A stretch of DNA of 64,000 nt, from assembly GCA_021373115.1 (NCBI GenBank), contig JAJFTI010000036.1, positions 76,524 through 140,523 on the forward strand. Reading direction: 5' to 3'. Positions 45,639 to 54,615 of the stretch are shown here, piece by piece; the first letter of the stretch is position 1, and each line of letters begins with the position of its first letter. Made by a program: the position numbers and the translations under genes. The stretch is from Eubacteriales bacterium (GTDB lineage: Bacteria > Bacillota > Clostridia > Christensenellales > CAG-138). The notes under the pieces are model-generated. The model saw only the letters and a program-made list of their open reading frames with translations. It was not told where the DNA came from and ran no database searches.

Positions 45639-45787
45639 CCGGACGGCTTGAATGCCGTGTTGCAAAAAGTTCAAATTCCGCACCCCTCAGTTTTTCCTCA
45701 GTTCATAATCTCTCTGTACCATTAGCCCGCAAGAACGAAGGCACCCCGCTCCGCTGGCCGGAGCAATATAGGAAGGAAATCGAAACC

Positions 45788-47320
45788 ATGCAGACGAAAC
45801 AGAAAAAGAAGCGCGTTTGGCTCTGGATTCTCATTGCGGTCGTCCTGCTCGCCGCCATAGGGCTTACGCTCCTGAACGCAGCCGCAAAGCGCGCGTCGCA
45901 GACCGTTTACGCACCCTACACCGTGCAGACCGGAACGGTCGAGCGCACCATCACCGGCAGCGGCAAACTTACCTCGGCGGACAGCGAGACGCTTTCGCTT
46001 CCCGGCGGGGTGATTGTCGATACCGTAACGGTAAAATCGGGCGACGCGGTCAAAGCCGGCGACGTACTGGCAACGCTGAACCCCGGCTCCTTACGCGATC
46101 AGGCGGCGCAGGTCAGTTCGGATCTTGCATCCCTCGATCGCGACATTGCATCGCGCAGCGAGGTCACCTCTGTGAAATCGCCCGTTAAGGGGCGCGTCAA
46201 ATACCTGCCGACGCAGAAGGGGGACGACGTACTCACCGCGATTCAGACATACGGCGCGCTTGCGCTCATCTCGACCGACGAACGCATGCAGATTGACCTT
46301 GCTACTGCCGCTATGCTGGATCTGTATTCCGAGGTAAAGGTCGTTTGGGACGATGACGACGCAACGGGCACCGTTGTTGCGAAAACGGCAGACGGTTACC
46401 GGATCACGCTGACCGACAACGGCACGCCGTATCTCGCCAAGGCAAAGGTCTACGACGGCGAAACGCTGCTCGGCGAGGGCACGATTACCATTCACGCCCC
46501 CGTTTCGGTACTCGCTTCGGGCGGGCAGATTGAGAAAGTGCGCGTTTCCGAAAACTCGTTGGTCACCGCGGGCGGCGGCCTGTTTACGCTGGAAAACGCG
46601 CCGGACAGCGCAAGCTATATCTCCGCGTTCGCCGATCGCAACGCAAAAGCAGCCCTGTATCAAACGCTGCTCGGCTATCTTGCGGATCCGCGCGTTCTCG
46701 CGCCGGCCGACGGTTATATTGACGAAGTGGATATTGAGGAAAACACCGATCTGGCCGCAGCCACCTCCTCCGACGGGCTGACCGACGCGCTGACGATCCA
46801 TACCGGCGGCGCGGTTAAGATGAGCATTGACGTAGACGAGCTGGATATTGACGACGTAGCGCCGGCGCAGAGCGTCACCGTTACGCTGGACGCTTACCCC
46901 GGCGAAACATTCACCGCCAGCGTAACCCACATCTCCCATATCGGCACGTCGGACGCCAGCATTACAACCTACCCCGTCGAAGTGACGCTCCAGAGTGACG
47001 AACGCCTGCTCGAAGGGATGAACGGCAGCGCCGTGATTCTGACGGCGACACGCGAAAACGCGCTGCTTCTGCCAATCTCCATGATCAATGAAGACGCGGC
47101 GGGCGAATACGTTTTCATACCGTCCGCGGACGGAAAAAGTTATACGCGCCTCGACATTACCACCGGCCTTTCGGACGGAACGAACGCCGAAGTCCTGAGC
47201 GGCCTTTCGGCGGGAGACGTCGTCTGGTATCCTGTTGCGGCGGAAAATCCATATGCATCGATGACCGGTATGCGCAGACTCGACAGTGGAACGGCAAGCC
47301 CTTCGAACGGTGGTGAGTAA
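45788..47320 (+). CDS. MacA/HlyD-type membrane-fusion (adaptor) protein
   Basis: A 510-residue protein with one N-terminal membrane anchor (about residues 10-28) and an extracytoplasmic part with lipoyl/barrel-sandwich motifs (GSGKLTSADSETLSLPGGVIVDTVTVKSGDAVKAGDVLATL; SPVKGRVKYLP) and a beta-barrel domain (MSIDVDELDIDDVAPAQSV). Members link an ABC exporter to its substrate outside the membrane. It is longer than Gram-negative MacA and has two lipoyl-like repeats (near 60-100 and 235-320). It starts 150 bases after the kinase and ends three bases before the ATPase gene. Confidence 0.86.
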   Translation: MQTKQKKKRVWLWILIAVVLLAAIGLTLLNAAAKRASQTVYAPYTVQTGTVERTITGSGKLTSADSETLSLPGGVIVDTVTVKSGDAVKAGDVLATLNPGSLRDQAAQVSSDLASLDRDIASRSEVTSVKSPVKGRVKYLPTQKGDDVLTAIQTYGALALISTDERMQIDLATAAMLDLYSEVKVVWDDDDATGTVVAKTADGYRITLTDNGTPYLAKAKVYDGETLLGEGTITIHAPVSVLASGGQIEKVRVSENSLVTAGGGLFTLENAPDSASYISAFADRNAKAALYQTLLGYLADPRVLAPADGYIDEVDIEENTDLAAATSSDGLTDALTIHTGGAVKMSIDVDELDIDDVAPAQSVTVTLDAYPGETFTASVTHISHIGTSDASITTYPVEVTLQSDERLLEGMNGSAVILTATRENALLLPISMINEDAAGEYVFIPSADGKSYTRLDITTGLSDGTNAEVLSGLSAGDVVWYPVAAENPYASMTGMRRLDSGTASPSNGGE

Positions 47321-47322
47321 GC

Positions 47323-48015
47323 ATGTCCGCAAACACGCGGCCAATCATCTCCATGACCGGTATTACGAAGATCTATAACGTCGGCGGCGAGGAGGTGCGC
47401 GCGCTGGACGACGCGAATCTCACGATTCACGAAGGCGAATTCGTCAGCATCGTCGGCCCTTCCGGCAGCGGAAAGAGCACGCTGATGAACATCATCGGCT
47501 GTCTCGACGTAGCGGACAGCGGCGAGTATATTCTGGACGGCCAGTCGATTGAGCAGTACTCCGAAGAGGAGCTTGCGCGCATTCGCAACCGTAAGATCGG
47601 TTTCATCTTTCAAAATTTCAACCTGCTCTCGCGCATGACCGCCCTTGGTAACGTGGAACTCCCGCTGATCTATCAGCGTATTCGTCTCGGGGAACGGAAA
47701 GAGCGCGCAAACGAAGCGCTGGAGCGCGTCGGTCTTAAGGATCGCAGTTCACATCGTCCCGCGGAGCTCTCCGGCGGGCAGCAGCAGCGCGTTGCCATCG
47801 CGCGGGCGCTCGCGACAAACCCTGCCATTTTGCTTGCGGACGAACCAACCGGCAACCTAGACAGCAAAACCGGCGAGGACATTATCGCCCTGTTTCATGA
47901 GCTGCACCGGGCGGGCGACACCATCGTGCTGATAACGCATAACGAAGAAATCGCAAAGCAGGCCGAACGTCGCATCCGCATTATGGACGGGCATGTTTCG
48001 GAGGTGGGAGCATGA
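47323..48015 (+). CDS. MacB/LolD-type ABC exporter ATPase
   Basis: A 230-residue ATP-binding subunit with Walker [11 protein letters not shown] loop [10 protein letters not shown], signature [15 protein letters not shown], Walker [13 protein letters not shown] and H-loop LITHNEE. This is the standard MacB/FtsE-like ATPase that powers mechanotransmission exporters. It is packed between the adaptor and the permease, which it overlaps by four bases. Substrate likely an antimicrobial peptide or lipid-type compound, inferred from family and two-component neighbour. Confidence 0.94.
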   Translation: MSANTRPIISMTGITKIYNVGGEEVRALDDANLTIHEGEFVSIVGPSGSGKSTLMNIIGCLDVADSGEYILDGQSIEQYSEEELARIRNRKIGFIFQNFNLLSRMTALGNVELPLIYQRIRLGERKERANEALERVGLKDRSSHRPAELSGGQQQRVAIARALATNPAILLADEPTGNLDSKTGEDIIALFHELHRAGDTIVLITHNEEIAKQAERRIRIMDGHVSEVGA

Positions 48016-49181
48016 TTGTTCAATCCGTCAAAATGGCCTGGGAGGCCATCACCTCCAACAAGCTGCGCTCGTTTCTGACGATGCTTGGCATCATCATCGG
48101 GGTCGTCGCGCTCGTTGTCCTCGTTTCTCTTGTCAACGGCGCGACCGGCGCGGTCACGAGCGAGATCACCGCGCTTGGCAACGACATGGTCACCGTTTCT
48201 GTTCTGTACGATAAAGGCTCGCCCATTCGTCTGGAAGACCTGGACGAGATCGCCGCGCTGGACGCGGTCAACGAAGCCGCACCCTCCGGTTCCATGAATG
48301 CCTCCGCACGTTACGGGTACTCGGATGCCGACGTCTCCCTTTACGGCGTGACCCCGCTCTACTACAATATTCAAGGACTCAAGCTGAAATACGGGCGGTT
48401 CCTGAAAACAGCGGACGTGGCGAACGCTTCCTATGTCGCGGTGCTCTCCTACAGCACGGCGGAGGAGCTCTTCGGCAAACCGGAAGTCGTCGGGGAAAGC
48501 CTGACGATCGCCGGGCGCAGTTTCCAGATTGTCGGCGTGCTGGACGAGGACGATTCGCTGCTGGCCAGCATGATTGGCGGTTACAACATCTACGCACCGT
48601 TTACGGTGGAATCCCGGATGGCGGGCGAGCCATATGTGACCTCCATTGCCGTTTCGCCAAGCGGGGATACGGACGCAACGGAGTCCGAGGTTGAGAGCTT
48701 CCTGCTCGCGCGGTTCCATCAGGACGAAGACGCCTACCGTCTCATGAACATGAGCAGCATTTCGGACGCAATGAGCACGGTAACAGGCACGCTTTCCCTT
48801 CTGCTCGGCGGAATCGCCGCTATTTCGCTGCTGGTCGGCGGAATCGGCATTATGAATATCATGCTCGTTTCCGTTACCGAGCGCACGAAGGAAATCGGCA
48901 TCCGCAAAGCAATCGGCGCGGGTAAAAAAAGCATCATGCTGCAGTTTCTCATTGAGGCGCTGATGGTCAGCCTCATGGGCTGTCTGCTCGGTCTTGCTCT
49001 GTCCTGGGTCATTCTGGAGATTGTCTCCGCAATTGCCAAGACGATTTCGTTCTCCATGTCGATTGGCGTGGTGGTTCTTGCGGTCGGGTTCGCTTCGGCA
49101 ATCGGCCTGATCTTCGGCCTCTACCCCGCGAACAAGGCGGCAAACAAACATCCGATCGAAGCGCTGCGCTACGAAGGCTAA
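48012..49181 (+). CDS. MacB-like ABC permease (FtsX fold)
   Basis: A 389-residue permease with the MacB layout: one membrane span at the N-terminus (about 17-42), a large outside MacB-PCD domain (about 45-260), then three spans in the FtsX domain (about 265-380) with the family motif GIGIMNIMLVSVTERTKEIGIRKAIGA. It should form a dimer with the ATPase encoded just upstream. It is the last gene of the five-gene unit that begins with the response regulator and ends at a strong terminator. Confidence 0.93.
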   Translation: MIVQSVKMAWEAITSNKLRSFLTMLGIIIGVVALVVLVSLVNGATGAVTSEITALGNDMVTVSVLYDKGSPIRLEDLDEIAALDAVNEAAPSGSMNASARYGYSDADVSLYGVTPLYYNIQGLKLKYGRFLKTADVANASYVAVLSYSTAEELFGKPEVVGESLTIAGRSFQIVGVLDEDDSLLASMIGGYNIYAPFTVESRMAGEPYVTSIAVSPSGDTDATESEVESFLLARFHQDEDAYRLMNMSSISDAMSTVTGTLSLLLGGIAAISLLVGGIGIMNIMLVSVTERTKEIGIRKAIGAGKKSIMLQFLIEALMVSLMGCLLGLALSWVILEIVSAIAKTISFSMSIGVVVLAVGFASAIGLIFGLYPANKAANKHPIEALRYEG

Positions 49182-49274
49182 ACCTCCCGTTTCGCAAAGC
49201 GCCGGTCGATCCGTTCAATATCCATCCGGCGCCTCTGGCTCCCCCCTCTTTCGTACCGGAGGCGCAGATTCGAA

Positions 49275-49319
49275 GCCCGTCGTGCGATACCCCCCATTTC
49301 GCACGACGGGCGCTTTTTT
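49275..49319 (+). terminator. Terminator of the ABC exporter operon
   Basis: GCCCGTCGTGCGA (49275-49287) and TCGCACGACGGGC (49299-49311), then GCTTTTTT. Confidence 0.93.
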
Positions 49320-49354
49320 ACGTTTTGATTGCCCCCTGCAAACAACCCCAAAGC

Positions 49355-49376
49355 AAAAAACGCGCCGACCGGCGCG
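49355..49376 (-). terminator. Terminator of the DUF6323-DUF6179 unit
   Basis: Minus strand CGCGCC, loop GGTC, GGCGCG, then six T residues. It lies 19 bases after the DUF6179 stop. Confidence 0.75.
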
Positions 49377-49394
49377 CAAACAACCGCAGCGCAT

Positions 49395-50282
49395 TCATTC
49401 AATTCCGGCGATGTGAATCCTCTCTCTCACGTCTCCCGCCGTGTATGTCGCACGGAGCCGAACCATAAGATCCAGCGCGGTTTGTTCCAGGTAATCCCGT
49501 GCAAACGCGCTCCCGCTGCAAAGCTCTTCACAAGCGCGCTTCGCGGCCATGAAAACCGCATTTCGTGCGTCCGCCTCGTCCGGCGCGCAGATGAGACGTA
49601 TCGATTCCGCATGCTGCCCTTCGCCGGGCCGCAAGGCCCGCACCGGCGCGTTCGAAAGCGCGCAGAGAATCGCCGCCTCGGCCGCGGGTAAATAAAGATT
49701 GACCAGCAGATCTTCATAGTCCCCGTAATACTGTTCGTATAATTCAACCAGCGATTCGCGCGGAAACGCGCGCAGAAAAGCGCTCTCCGTCAGCCAGCGC
49801 TTGAGATAGTCCAGCATGTATTCTACACCGGAAAACGAGTCCGAAACAGGCTGGCAAAGCGGATAATCGATGGAGCAAGGGATTTCCTGCGCAAAGAATT
49901 CCGCGTTATACCACTTAAAAAATGACGGCAAGGCCGCAAGCGTATCCAGAAACCCCGTATTCACCACCGGCGGCTGCCAGCGCTGCGCCTCGTTCAGCAT
50001 CAGTTTTGCGCGCCGCGTCAATCGCCTCGCCTCGGCAACCCCAGCAAAAAAACGCTCCTTCAGGGGAGCGTCCTTTGGCACGGCGGATGCCGCGCCGTTT
50101 AGATGGAGTTGTACGCAGAAGGCCATTCCGCCCAGCAGGCGCTTTGCCGTGTCGAGCGGCACAGAAGTGCTGTCCCCCATCGTATAGCGGGCGATCCGCT
50201 CCGCCAGCAGAGCGGTAACCGCGTCCAGGGACTCACAAGATTCGGTTCCTTCGAGCGCGGCAATTTCAATGGGCTCCGACAT
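49395..50282 (-). CDS. DUF6179-family protein
   Basis: A 295-residue soluble, mostly helical protein that I associate with the clostridial family DUF6179; no function is known. Noticeable blocks are SFFKWYNAEFFAQEIPCSIDYPLCQPVSDSFSG-like centre (about residues 130-160; conserved aromatic, Cys and Asp positions) and GVEYMLDYLKRWLTE. The start at 50282 was picked for the spacing to GGAGG; an ATG 12 bases earlier touches that site. It overlaps the end of the DUF6323 gene, so both are translated together. The pair is followed by a terminator. Confidence 0.75.
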   Translation of the reverse strand: MSEPIEIAALEGTESCESLDAVTALLAERIARYTMGDSTSVPLDTAKRLLGGMAFCVQLHLNGAASAVPKDAPLKERFFAGVAEARRLTRRAKLMLNEAQRWQPPVVNTGFLDTLAALPSFFKWYNAEFFAQEIPCSIDYPLCQPVSDSFSGVEYMLDYLKRWLTESAFLRAFPRESLVELYEQYYGDYEDLLVNLYLPAAEAAILCALSNAPVRALRPGEGQHAESIRLICAPDEADARNAVFMAAKRACEELCSGSAFARDYLEQTALDLMVRLRATYTAGDVRERIHIAGIE

Positions 50283-50748
50283 CGTCCGTTTCATCCTCCT
50301 CCAAGTCTTCCTCATCATCCAGACCCAACCTGCGCGCGCGGCAAAGCGCCTCCAGCGACGTTCCAATCACCGCATCGGTGGAGCCGTCGTATGCGTCATA
50401 CCGCTCGCGCATCGCGGCAATCAGTTCATCGTCCGTCAGCTGTTCGCCGCACTCGTTTTTAAAATAATAAAAAGCGTCCAGCAATTCCAGCAGCGTTCCT
50501 TCGTATTCCTCCTGCAGCAGGAACGGCGAATCGCAGAATCCTTCAATCAGCGCCGGAAGAACGCTGCGGCCAAGCTCCACGCGTCCGTGATCGGCAAGCG
50601 CGCGCTCGCGCTGGTGCGTAACCTCCCGCATGCCCCGTTCGCTGAGCGTCAGCCCAAAGATGGCGGATCTCGCGTTGCATGCGTCCAGCTCAATTCGCAT
50701 TTTCTGCTCTCGCACGGAAAGCGCCTCGCTATTCGATTGCCGGTCCAT
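50266..50748 (-). CDS. DUF6323-family protein
   Basis: A 160-residue soluble protein that I associate with DUF6323, the usual neighbour of DUF6179. Sequence blocks: ARSAIFGLTLSERGMREVTHQRERALADHGRVELG, then SPFLLQEEYEGTLLELLDAFYYFKNE and a very acidic tail (DDEEDLEEDETDD). It looks helical. The start at 50748 follows GGAGGGG; an ATG two codons earlier leaves no spacing. A weak promoter (TTGTAT, 17 bases, TATGCT on the minus strand near 50774-50802) lies upstream. Function unknown. Confidence 0.75.
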   Translation of the reverse strand: MDRQSNSEALSVREQKMRIELDACNARSAIFGLTLSERGMREVTHQRERALADHGRVELGRSVLPALIEGFCDSPFLLQEEYEGTLLELLDAFYYFKNECGEQLTDDELIAAMRERYDAYDGSTDAVIGTSLEALCRARRLGLDDEEDLEEDETDDVGAH

Positions 50749-50805
50749 TTGCATCCCCTCCCTGTTCGCGCCCAGCATACCTCTTCGCCCGATTGCATAC
50801 AAGTC

Positions 50806-50834
50806 TTGAAAAAAAGCCGATTTTGTGCTATAGT
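50806..50834 (+). promoter_or_regulatory. Plus-strand promoter with no downstream plus-strand gene
   Basis: TTGAAA (50806-50811), 17-base spacer, TATAGT (50829-50834) with an upstream TGTGC. The genes on both sides are on the minus strand. Confidence 0.65.
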
Positions 50835-50840
50835 AACAGC

Positions 50841-50912
50841 AGAAAAAAGGGAATAATTTCTATGATTTAATAAAAAACAGGCAGGATGCGCGCGCTCCTG
50901 TCTGTTGTTTTT
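50841..50912 (+). ncRNA. Candidate short RNA of about 70 nt
   Basis: Starts after the promoter at 50806-50834 and ends at the hairpin AACAGGCAGGA (50876-50886) / TCCTGTCTGTT (50896-50906) followed by GTTTTTC. The same hairpin has a T run on the minus strand and also ends the PAS-GGDEF gene, so it may exist only for that. The transcript contains a two-codon ATG-ATT-TAA behind AAAAAAGGG. Function unknown. Confidence 0.45.
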
Positions 50913-50958
50913 CGGTGGAATCAGTGTCTTCCCTCGATTGATACGGACTTTCTGCGCA

Positions 50959-51906
50959 TCAGCCAAACGCGAATTGATTCCCTCCGTTTTTCTTTGCGCG
51001 AAACATCGCTTCGTCCGCATTCTTGAGCGCGTTCTTCGGCCCCGATTTCGGATTCTGCTCCGCAATACCCATACTCAAGCTGATGGGTTCGTTGGAATTC
51101 TCAAGATTTTGCAAGGAGATTTCCGCAAGAATCCGCTCTGCAATCAAAGCGGCGTCCGCAAGCGAAGTCTGCGGCAGCAGGATCAGGAACTCGTCTCCGC
51201 CGTATCGGCCCAGGTAGTCGGAATCGCGAAGTTTTTTTGTTATGGTCGAAGCGACGCAAAACAGCACCTTGTCGCCAAAATCGTGCCCGTATTGGTCGTT
51301 GAAATACTTAAAGTGATCGACATCAATCAGGATATAGACCGCCGTTGAATGTTCGCGCCGGGACCTCTGGCATTCGTAATCAATCAGAACCTCAAGATAG
51401 TTCCGGTTGTAAACACCGGTCAGCTTATCGTAGTGCGCCAGCGCAATTAGCTTTCGCCCCTCAACACGCTCGGTTACATCCACGCAGCTCCCTATGTAGC
51501 CGAGAAAAGTATGATTCGCATCATAGACCGGTACGCCGCGGTCATTGATCCACCGCCATAACCCGTCGTGCCGTTTTAAGCGATATTCCATCTCAAAGGG
51601 TTCCTGTTTTCGAAACGACGAAAGATAGGTGTTCATGCAGGCGTCCATATCCTCCGGGTGCACGCCTTCCAGCCACCCCGCCCCTACTTCCTCCTCCAGC
51701 GGCTTACCGGTAAATTTCAGCCACGTTTCGTTGAAATAATTGCAATTTGCATCCAGTCCGGCACGCCAAATCATATTGGGGGATGCTTCCACAATCGCTT
51801 CATATTCGCTTCCGGTCAGCTTCACGCCCAGCCACCTCTCTTTCACGACGCCGCTCGTGCGGATTTTGCGCAAGAACAGCGGTTCCATCATCCCGTCCGC
51901 TTTCAT
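50959..51906 (-). CDS. PAS-GGDEF diguanylate cyclase
   Basis: A soluble 315-residue protein: PAS domain with PAC extension (about 35-150; NETWLKFTGKPLEEE; WRWINDRGVPVYD; GSCVDVTER) and an intact GGDEF domain (RYGGDEF) with an RxxD inhibitory site (RDSD) five residues upstream. It should make c-di-GMP in response to a ligand or redox signal at the PAS domain. The start at 51906 has only a partial Shine-Dalgarno (AGGAT); internal starts before the PAS domain are possible. It shares its terminator with the short plus-strand unit. Confidence 0.9.
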   Translation of the reverse strand: MKADGMMEPLFLRKIRTSGVVKERWLGVKLTGSEYEAIVEASPNMIWRAGLDANCNYFNETWLKFTGKPLEEEVGAGWLEGVHPEDMDACMNTYLSSFRKQEPFEMEYRLKRHDGLWRWINDRGVPVYDANHTFLGYIGSCVDVTERVEGRKLIALAHYDKLTGVYNRNYLEVLIDYECQRSRREHSTAVYILIDVDHFKYFNDQYGHDFGDKVLFCVASTITKKLRDSDYLGRYGGDEFLILLPQTSLADAALIAERILAEISLQNLENSNEPISLSMGIAEQNPKSGPKNALKNADEAMFRAKKNGGNQFAFG

Positions 51907-52130
51907 CCTGCTGCAAACTTTCTTTATCCTATTACCATATTTAACACTTTTCGTTTGAATTGTCTATTCCAGTTTGCAGTATCACATGCGTCGGCCTCAA
52001 TCAGCCCGGCAATCCTTGCCCCGCCAAAGCGGGCAACCTGTCCCTGCAAGGCAATTCGCAGTGATTTTTAACCGTAACGGCGCTCCATCGCTGTACGGAG
52101 GCACCCTTATATGCTATACTCCCAAGAGAT

Positions 52131-52789
52131 ATGAAGAACAATCGACCGCAATTCAATTACGTCGCCTGCCCGGATATCGAAGCGTTGTTTTCACAGGCCG
52201 CTTTGGATGAAACGGATGTTGAATTCGTCCGGTTCGAGAATCTGGCGCTTGAGAGCGGCGTTTATCCCGGTTTAACGTTTCGCAACTGCCTGTTTGCCGG
52301 CTGCCATATCACCGGCTGCACGCTGGAACGCGCCGCGTTCATCGACTGTATTCTGGAACACTGCGACTGTTCCAACGCGGCAGTACCCAAAGCCGCATTG
52401 GAGCGAACGCGGTTGACTGACTGCAAACTCGTTGGCGCAACCTTTTCGGAAGCATTTCTGCTCGACGTTGTTTTTGAAAGATGCGTTTCCCGATATAGCA
52501 ATTTCAGTTTCTCCAAGATGCGCCATGCCCGCTTTTCCGGCTGCGATCTCTCGTTCTCCGCGCTCGGCGGCTGCACCCTGACAAAGACCACATTCGAGCA
52601 ATGCCTGCTCGTCCGTGCCGAGCTTTTCAAACCGCTTTTTCCGGCATCGATCTTTCCGACAGTGACATTTCCGGTGTTTCCATGAGCGGCTCGGAACTCC
52701 GGGGAGCGCGCGTCAATCTTGAACAGGCGGCGCAGTTGGGTCAGTTGCTCGCGGGCGTTGTACTGGCGGATTCGCTGCCAAGCAGGTGA
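52131..52789 (+). pseudogene. Pentapeptide-repeat protein gene with a frameshift
   Basis: Codons 1-167 encode a right-handed pentapeptide-repeat protein (repeats such as TFRNCLFAGCHITGC, ARFSGCDLSFSAL) of the Qnr/MfpA-like size class, which can shield DNA gyrase. Near 52624-52640 the frame moves by -1 (equivalent to one extra base); after the move the expected remainder follows: TAFSGIDLSDSDISGV, then GARVNLEQAAQLGQLLAG, ending at 52789. Corrected length is about 219 residues, as in intact relatives. Without the shift the protein ends in an unrelated tail at 52685. No canonical slippery heptamer is seen, so mutation or sequencing error is more likely than programmed shifting. An extended -10 (TATGCTATACT) lies only about ten bases before the ATG. 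Confidence 0.72.
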
Positions 52790-52943
52790 GCGCGGCTGTC
52801 CGGCAATCGCATTCGCTATGAATTGATTTCTTTCGCGTATGCTTCCCGAGCCCGATCGAAACGGATGCATCAAGCTATGCTGTTCATTCAACAGGTTACT
52901 CCTGCTTAGCAAGAATATCCACTACCGGAAAGGAGTTCCCTCT

Positions 52944-54239
52944 ATGTTTCAACGCCTTCCAGGCTTTGTCCGCTATTGTGCCGTATTTCTGCTGACCGTA
53001 CTTCTCTGCGTTGCCGCGCTGTTTCTCTTTGGCTTGCTCCCGCAAAATCCAATCGAGCAGAATTATTTGCGTTCGATCGATGAAATCGAACGGGAGTGGA
53101 AAGACCCGAACATTCTGCGCGGCAGTTGGGGTTCCTATACGCTGGACGATTGGTCCGAGGTTCTAATCCTTTCCCTTTCAACCTATATGGACGTGCCGAA
53201 AGACCCGTCCTCCGTTTTAAAAAACTCCTATCCGCTCGAAGATAATTATACGCTTGACGACGCAAGGAACACCGTTGCCAATCAAGACAAAGCGCATGTT
53301 TTCTACGTCCGGTACTGGCACGGATTTCGAACCTATGTCCGAGCTATGCTAAGTTGTATGGATTACGATAGTATGCGCACCTTCATCATGTGGGGATTCT
53401 TTCTTTTAATGTCCGGCTCTGCCTTAACGATCGCGTTTCAAACACGCTCCGCCTGGCCTCCTATGCTTTTTGTCGCATCCGTTTTATTTGTCAATCCGGT
53501 GGTTGCCAGCGCAATGTTTCAATACAGCATCTGCTTCCTGTTAGCATTTCTCGGTGTACTCGCCGTACCGCGATGGCAAAAAAAGCCGGAACGCATCCCA
53601 ATTGATTTTATGCTTCTAGGAATGCTGACGATGTATTTCGATTTCTATACAACCCCTCTTTTAACCTTCTGTATTCCATTGCTCGCTTATTGGATTTGCA
53701 GAGTTTATTCCTCTCGTTCACCCTCCGCCAAGTCCATGCTGCTTGATACACTGAAGTATTTCTGTGTTTGGTTTGCCGCATATATCCTAATGTGGGTCAC
53801 AAAACTCGCCCTGACAACGGCGTTTACCGATCAAAACGCATTCCTGTCCGCTTTTCAATCCGCGCAGGAACGTTTGGGCATTGTAAAAGATCCAAACCTG
53901 CTCTTTCGGTATAGCAAAACAGACGCCCTTCTCGCTTTATTTCGACACCTTTTCGACTGGCCTTTGCTGATTGCTTTCTTGGCTGCGATGGTTGCCGGGG
54001 TGTTTGCCATGCTGCGTCTTCGTGTGCAGCGCGCCGCGTATGCGAAGGCGGGTGTTTTCCTTGCAATCGCCTGCTTCCCCTTTCTTTGGACGCTTGTTGC
54101 AACCCAGCCGATGTATATGCACGGGTTCTTTCAATATCGAATCGTGATGATCACCATGCTCGGGGGCCTTTACGGTTGGCTTCTCTGTCTCGACCGCAGT
54201 CGCCTGCCGGATGTCCATTTGCCGGAATTGCGTCAATAA
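52944..54239 (+). CDS. Polytopic membrane protein, large outside loop
   Basis: A 431-residue membrane protein with about ten spans. After the first span (about 10-32) comes an outside loop of about 135 residues rich in charged and aromatic residues (EIEREWKDPNILRGSWGSYTLDDWSEVLILS), then a bundle of spans. The topology recalls GT-C type glycosyltransferases and their relatives, but I see no diagnostic motif. The start follows GGAAAGGAG. The gene uses more T/A-rich codons than its surroundings. It stands alone before the candidate small RNA. Confidence 0.7.
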   Translation: MFQRLPGFVRYCAVFLLTVLLCVAALFLFGLLPQNPIEQNYLRSIDEIEREWKDPNILRGSWGSYTLDDWSEVLILSLSTYMDVPKDPSSVLKNSYPLEDNYTLDDARNTVANQDKAHVFYVRYWHGFRTYVRAMLSCMDYDSMRTFIMWGFFLLMSGSALTIAFQTRSAWPPMLFVASVLFVNPVVASAMFQYSICFLLAFLGVLAVPRWQKKPERIPIDFMLLGMLTMYFDFYTTPLLTFCIPLLAYWICRVYSSRSPSAKSMLLDTLKYFCVWFAAYILMWVTKLALTTAFTDQNAFLSAFQSAQERLGIVKDPNLLFRYSKTDALLALFRHLFDWPLLIAFLAAMVAGVFAMLRLRVQRAAYAKAGVFLAIACFPFLWTLVATQPMYMHGFFQYRIVMITMLGGLYGWLLCLDRSRLPDVHLPELRQ

Positions 54240-54321
54240 CTTCGATTTTCATTCATGATCCGTTGCAAAATCGTAACATGCCGTTGATGCCTTGTTCATG
54301 ATTCCGTGCTAGTATATACAT

Positions 54322-54466
54322 TGTAGGGTTTGGACGGTGCAGTCGTTATTGATAGACTATATTCTTCCTTCCTTGTAAACGATTTCTCCTCCCAACGGAA
54401 ATCCCAAAACCAACAACCGTGCAAACCCTTTTTAGGACGCTCTGAGAAGAGCGTCCTGCCTATTTT
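54322..54466 (+). ncRNA. Candidate small RNA with C-rich single strands
   Basis: An extended -10 (TGCTAGTAT, 54307-54315) suggests a start near 54322. The 5' part GGGTTTG-G-ACGG (54326-54337) can pair with CCGT-G-CAAACCC (54417-54428), closing a domain; TCGTT/AACGA (54343-54347, 54378-54382) forms an inner stem. Unpaired stretches TTCTTCCTTCC and TTTCTCCTCCC (54383-54393) are complementary to Shine-Dalgarno sequences, as in many Gram-positive trans-acting small RNAs. A strong terminator follows: AGGACGCTCT-GAGA-AGAGCGTCCT (54434-54457) and a T run. No ORF is visible inside. Confidence 0.6.
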
Positions 54467-54541
54467 TCATTGTCCTTTATATGAACCCGGCTGTTCGAAA
54501 GGATTTAGCGTCACTTATTTCAAATTATATCAGAAATATGC

Positions 54542-54597
54542 TTGACAGCAGAGAAATTTGCAGTAAAATATGAATGAACCATTTTTCGTTCATTCAT
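54542..54597 (+). promoter_or_regulatory. Promoter and operator of the TetR gene
   Basis: TTGACA (54542-54547), 16-base spacer, TAAAAT (54564-54569). Directly after the -10 box is the perfect inverted repeat ATGAATGAAC-8-GTTCATTCAT (54570-54597). The same half-sites occur before the next gene, so this is very likely the binding site of the TetR-type protein. Confidence 0.85.
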
Positions 54598-54615
54598 TTT
54601 TATAAGGTGGGACGT

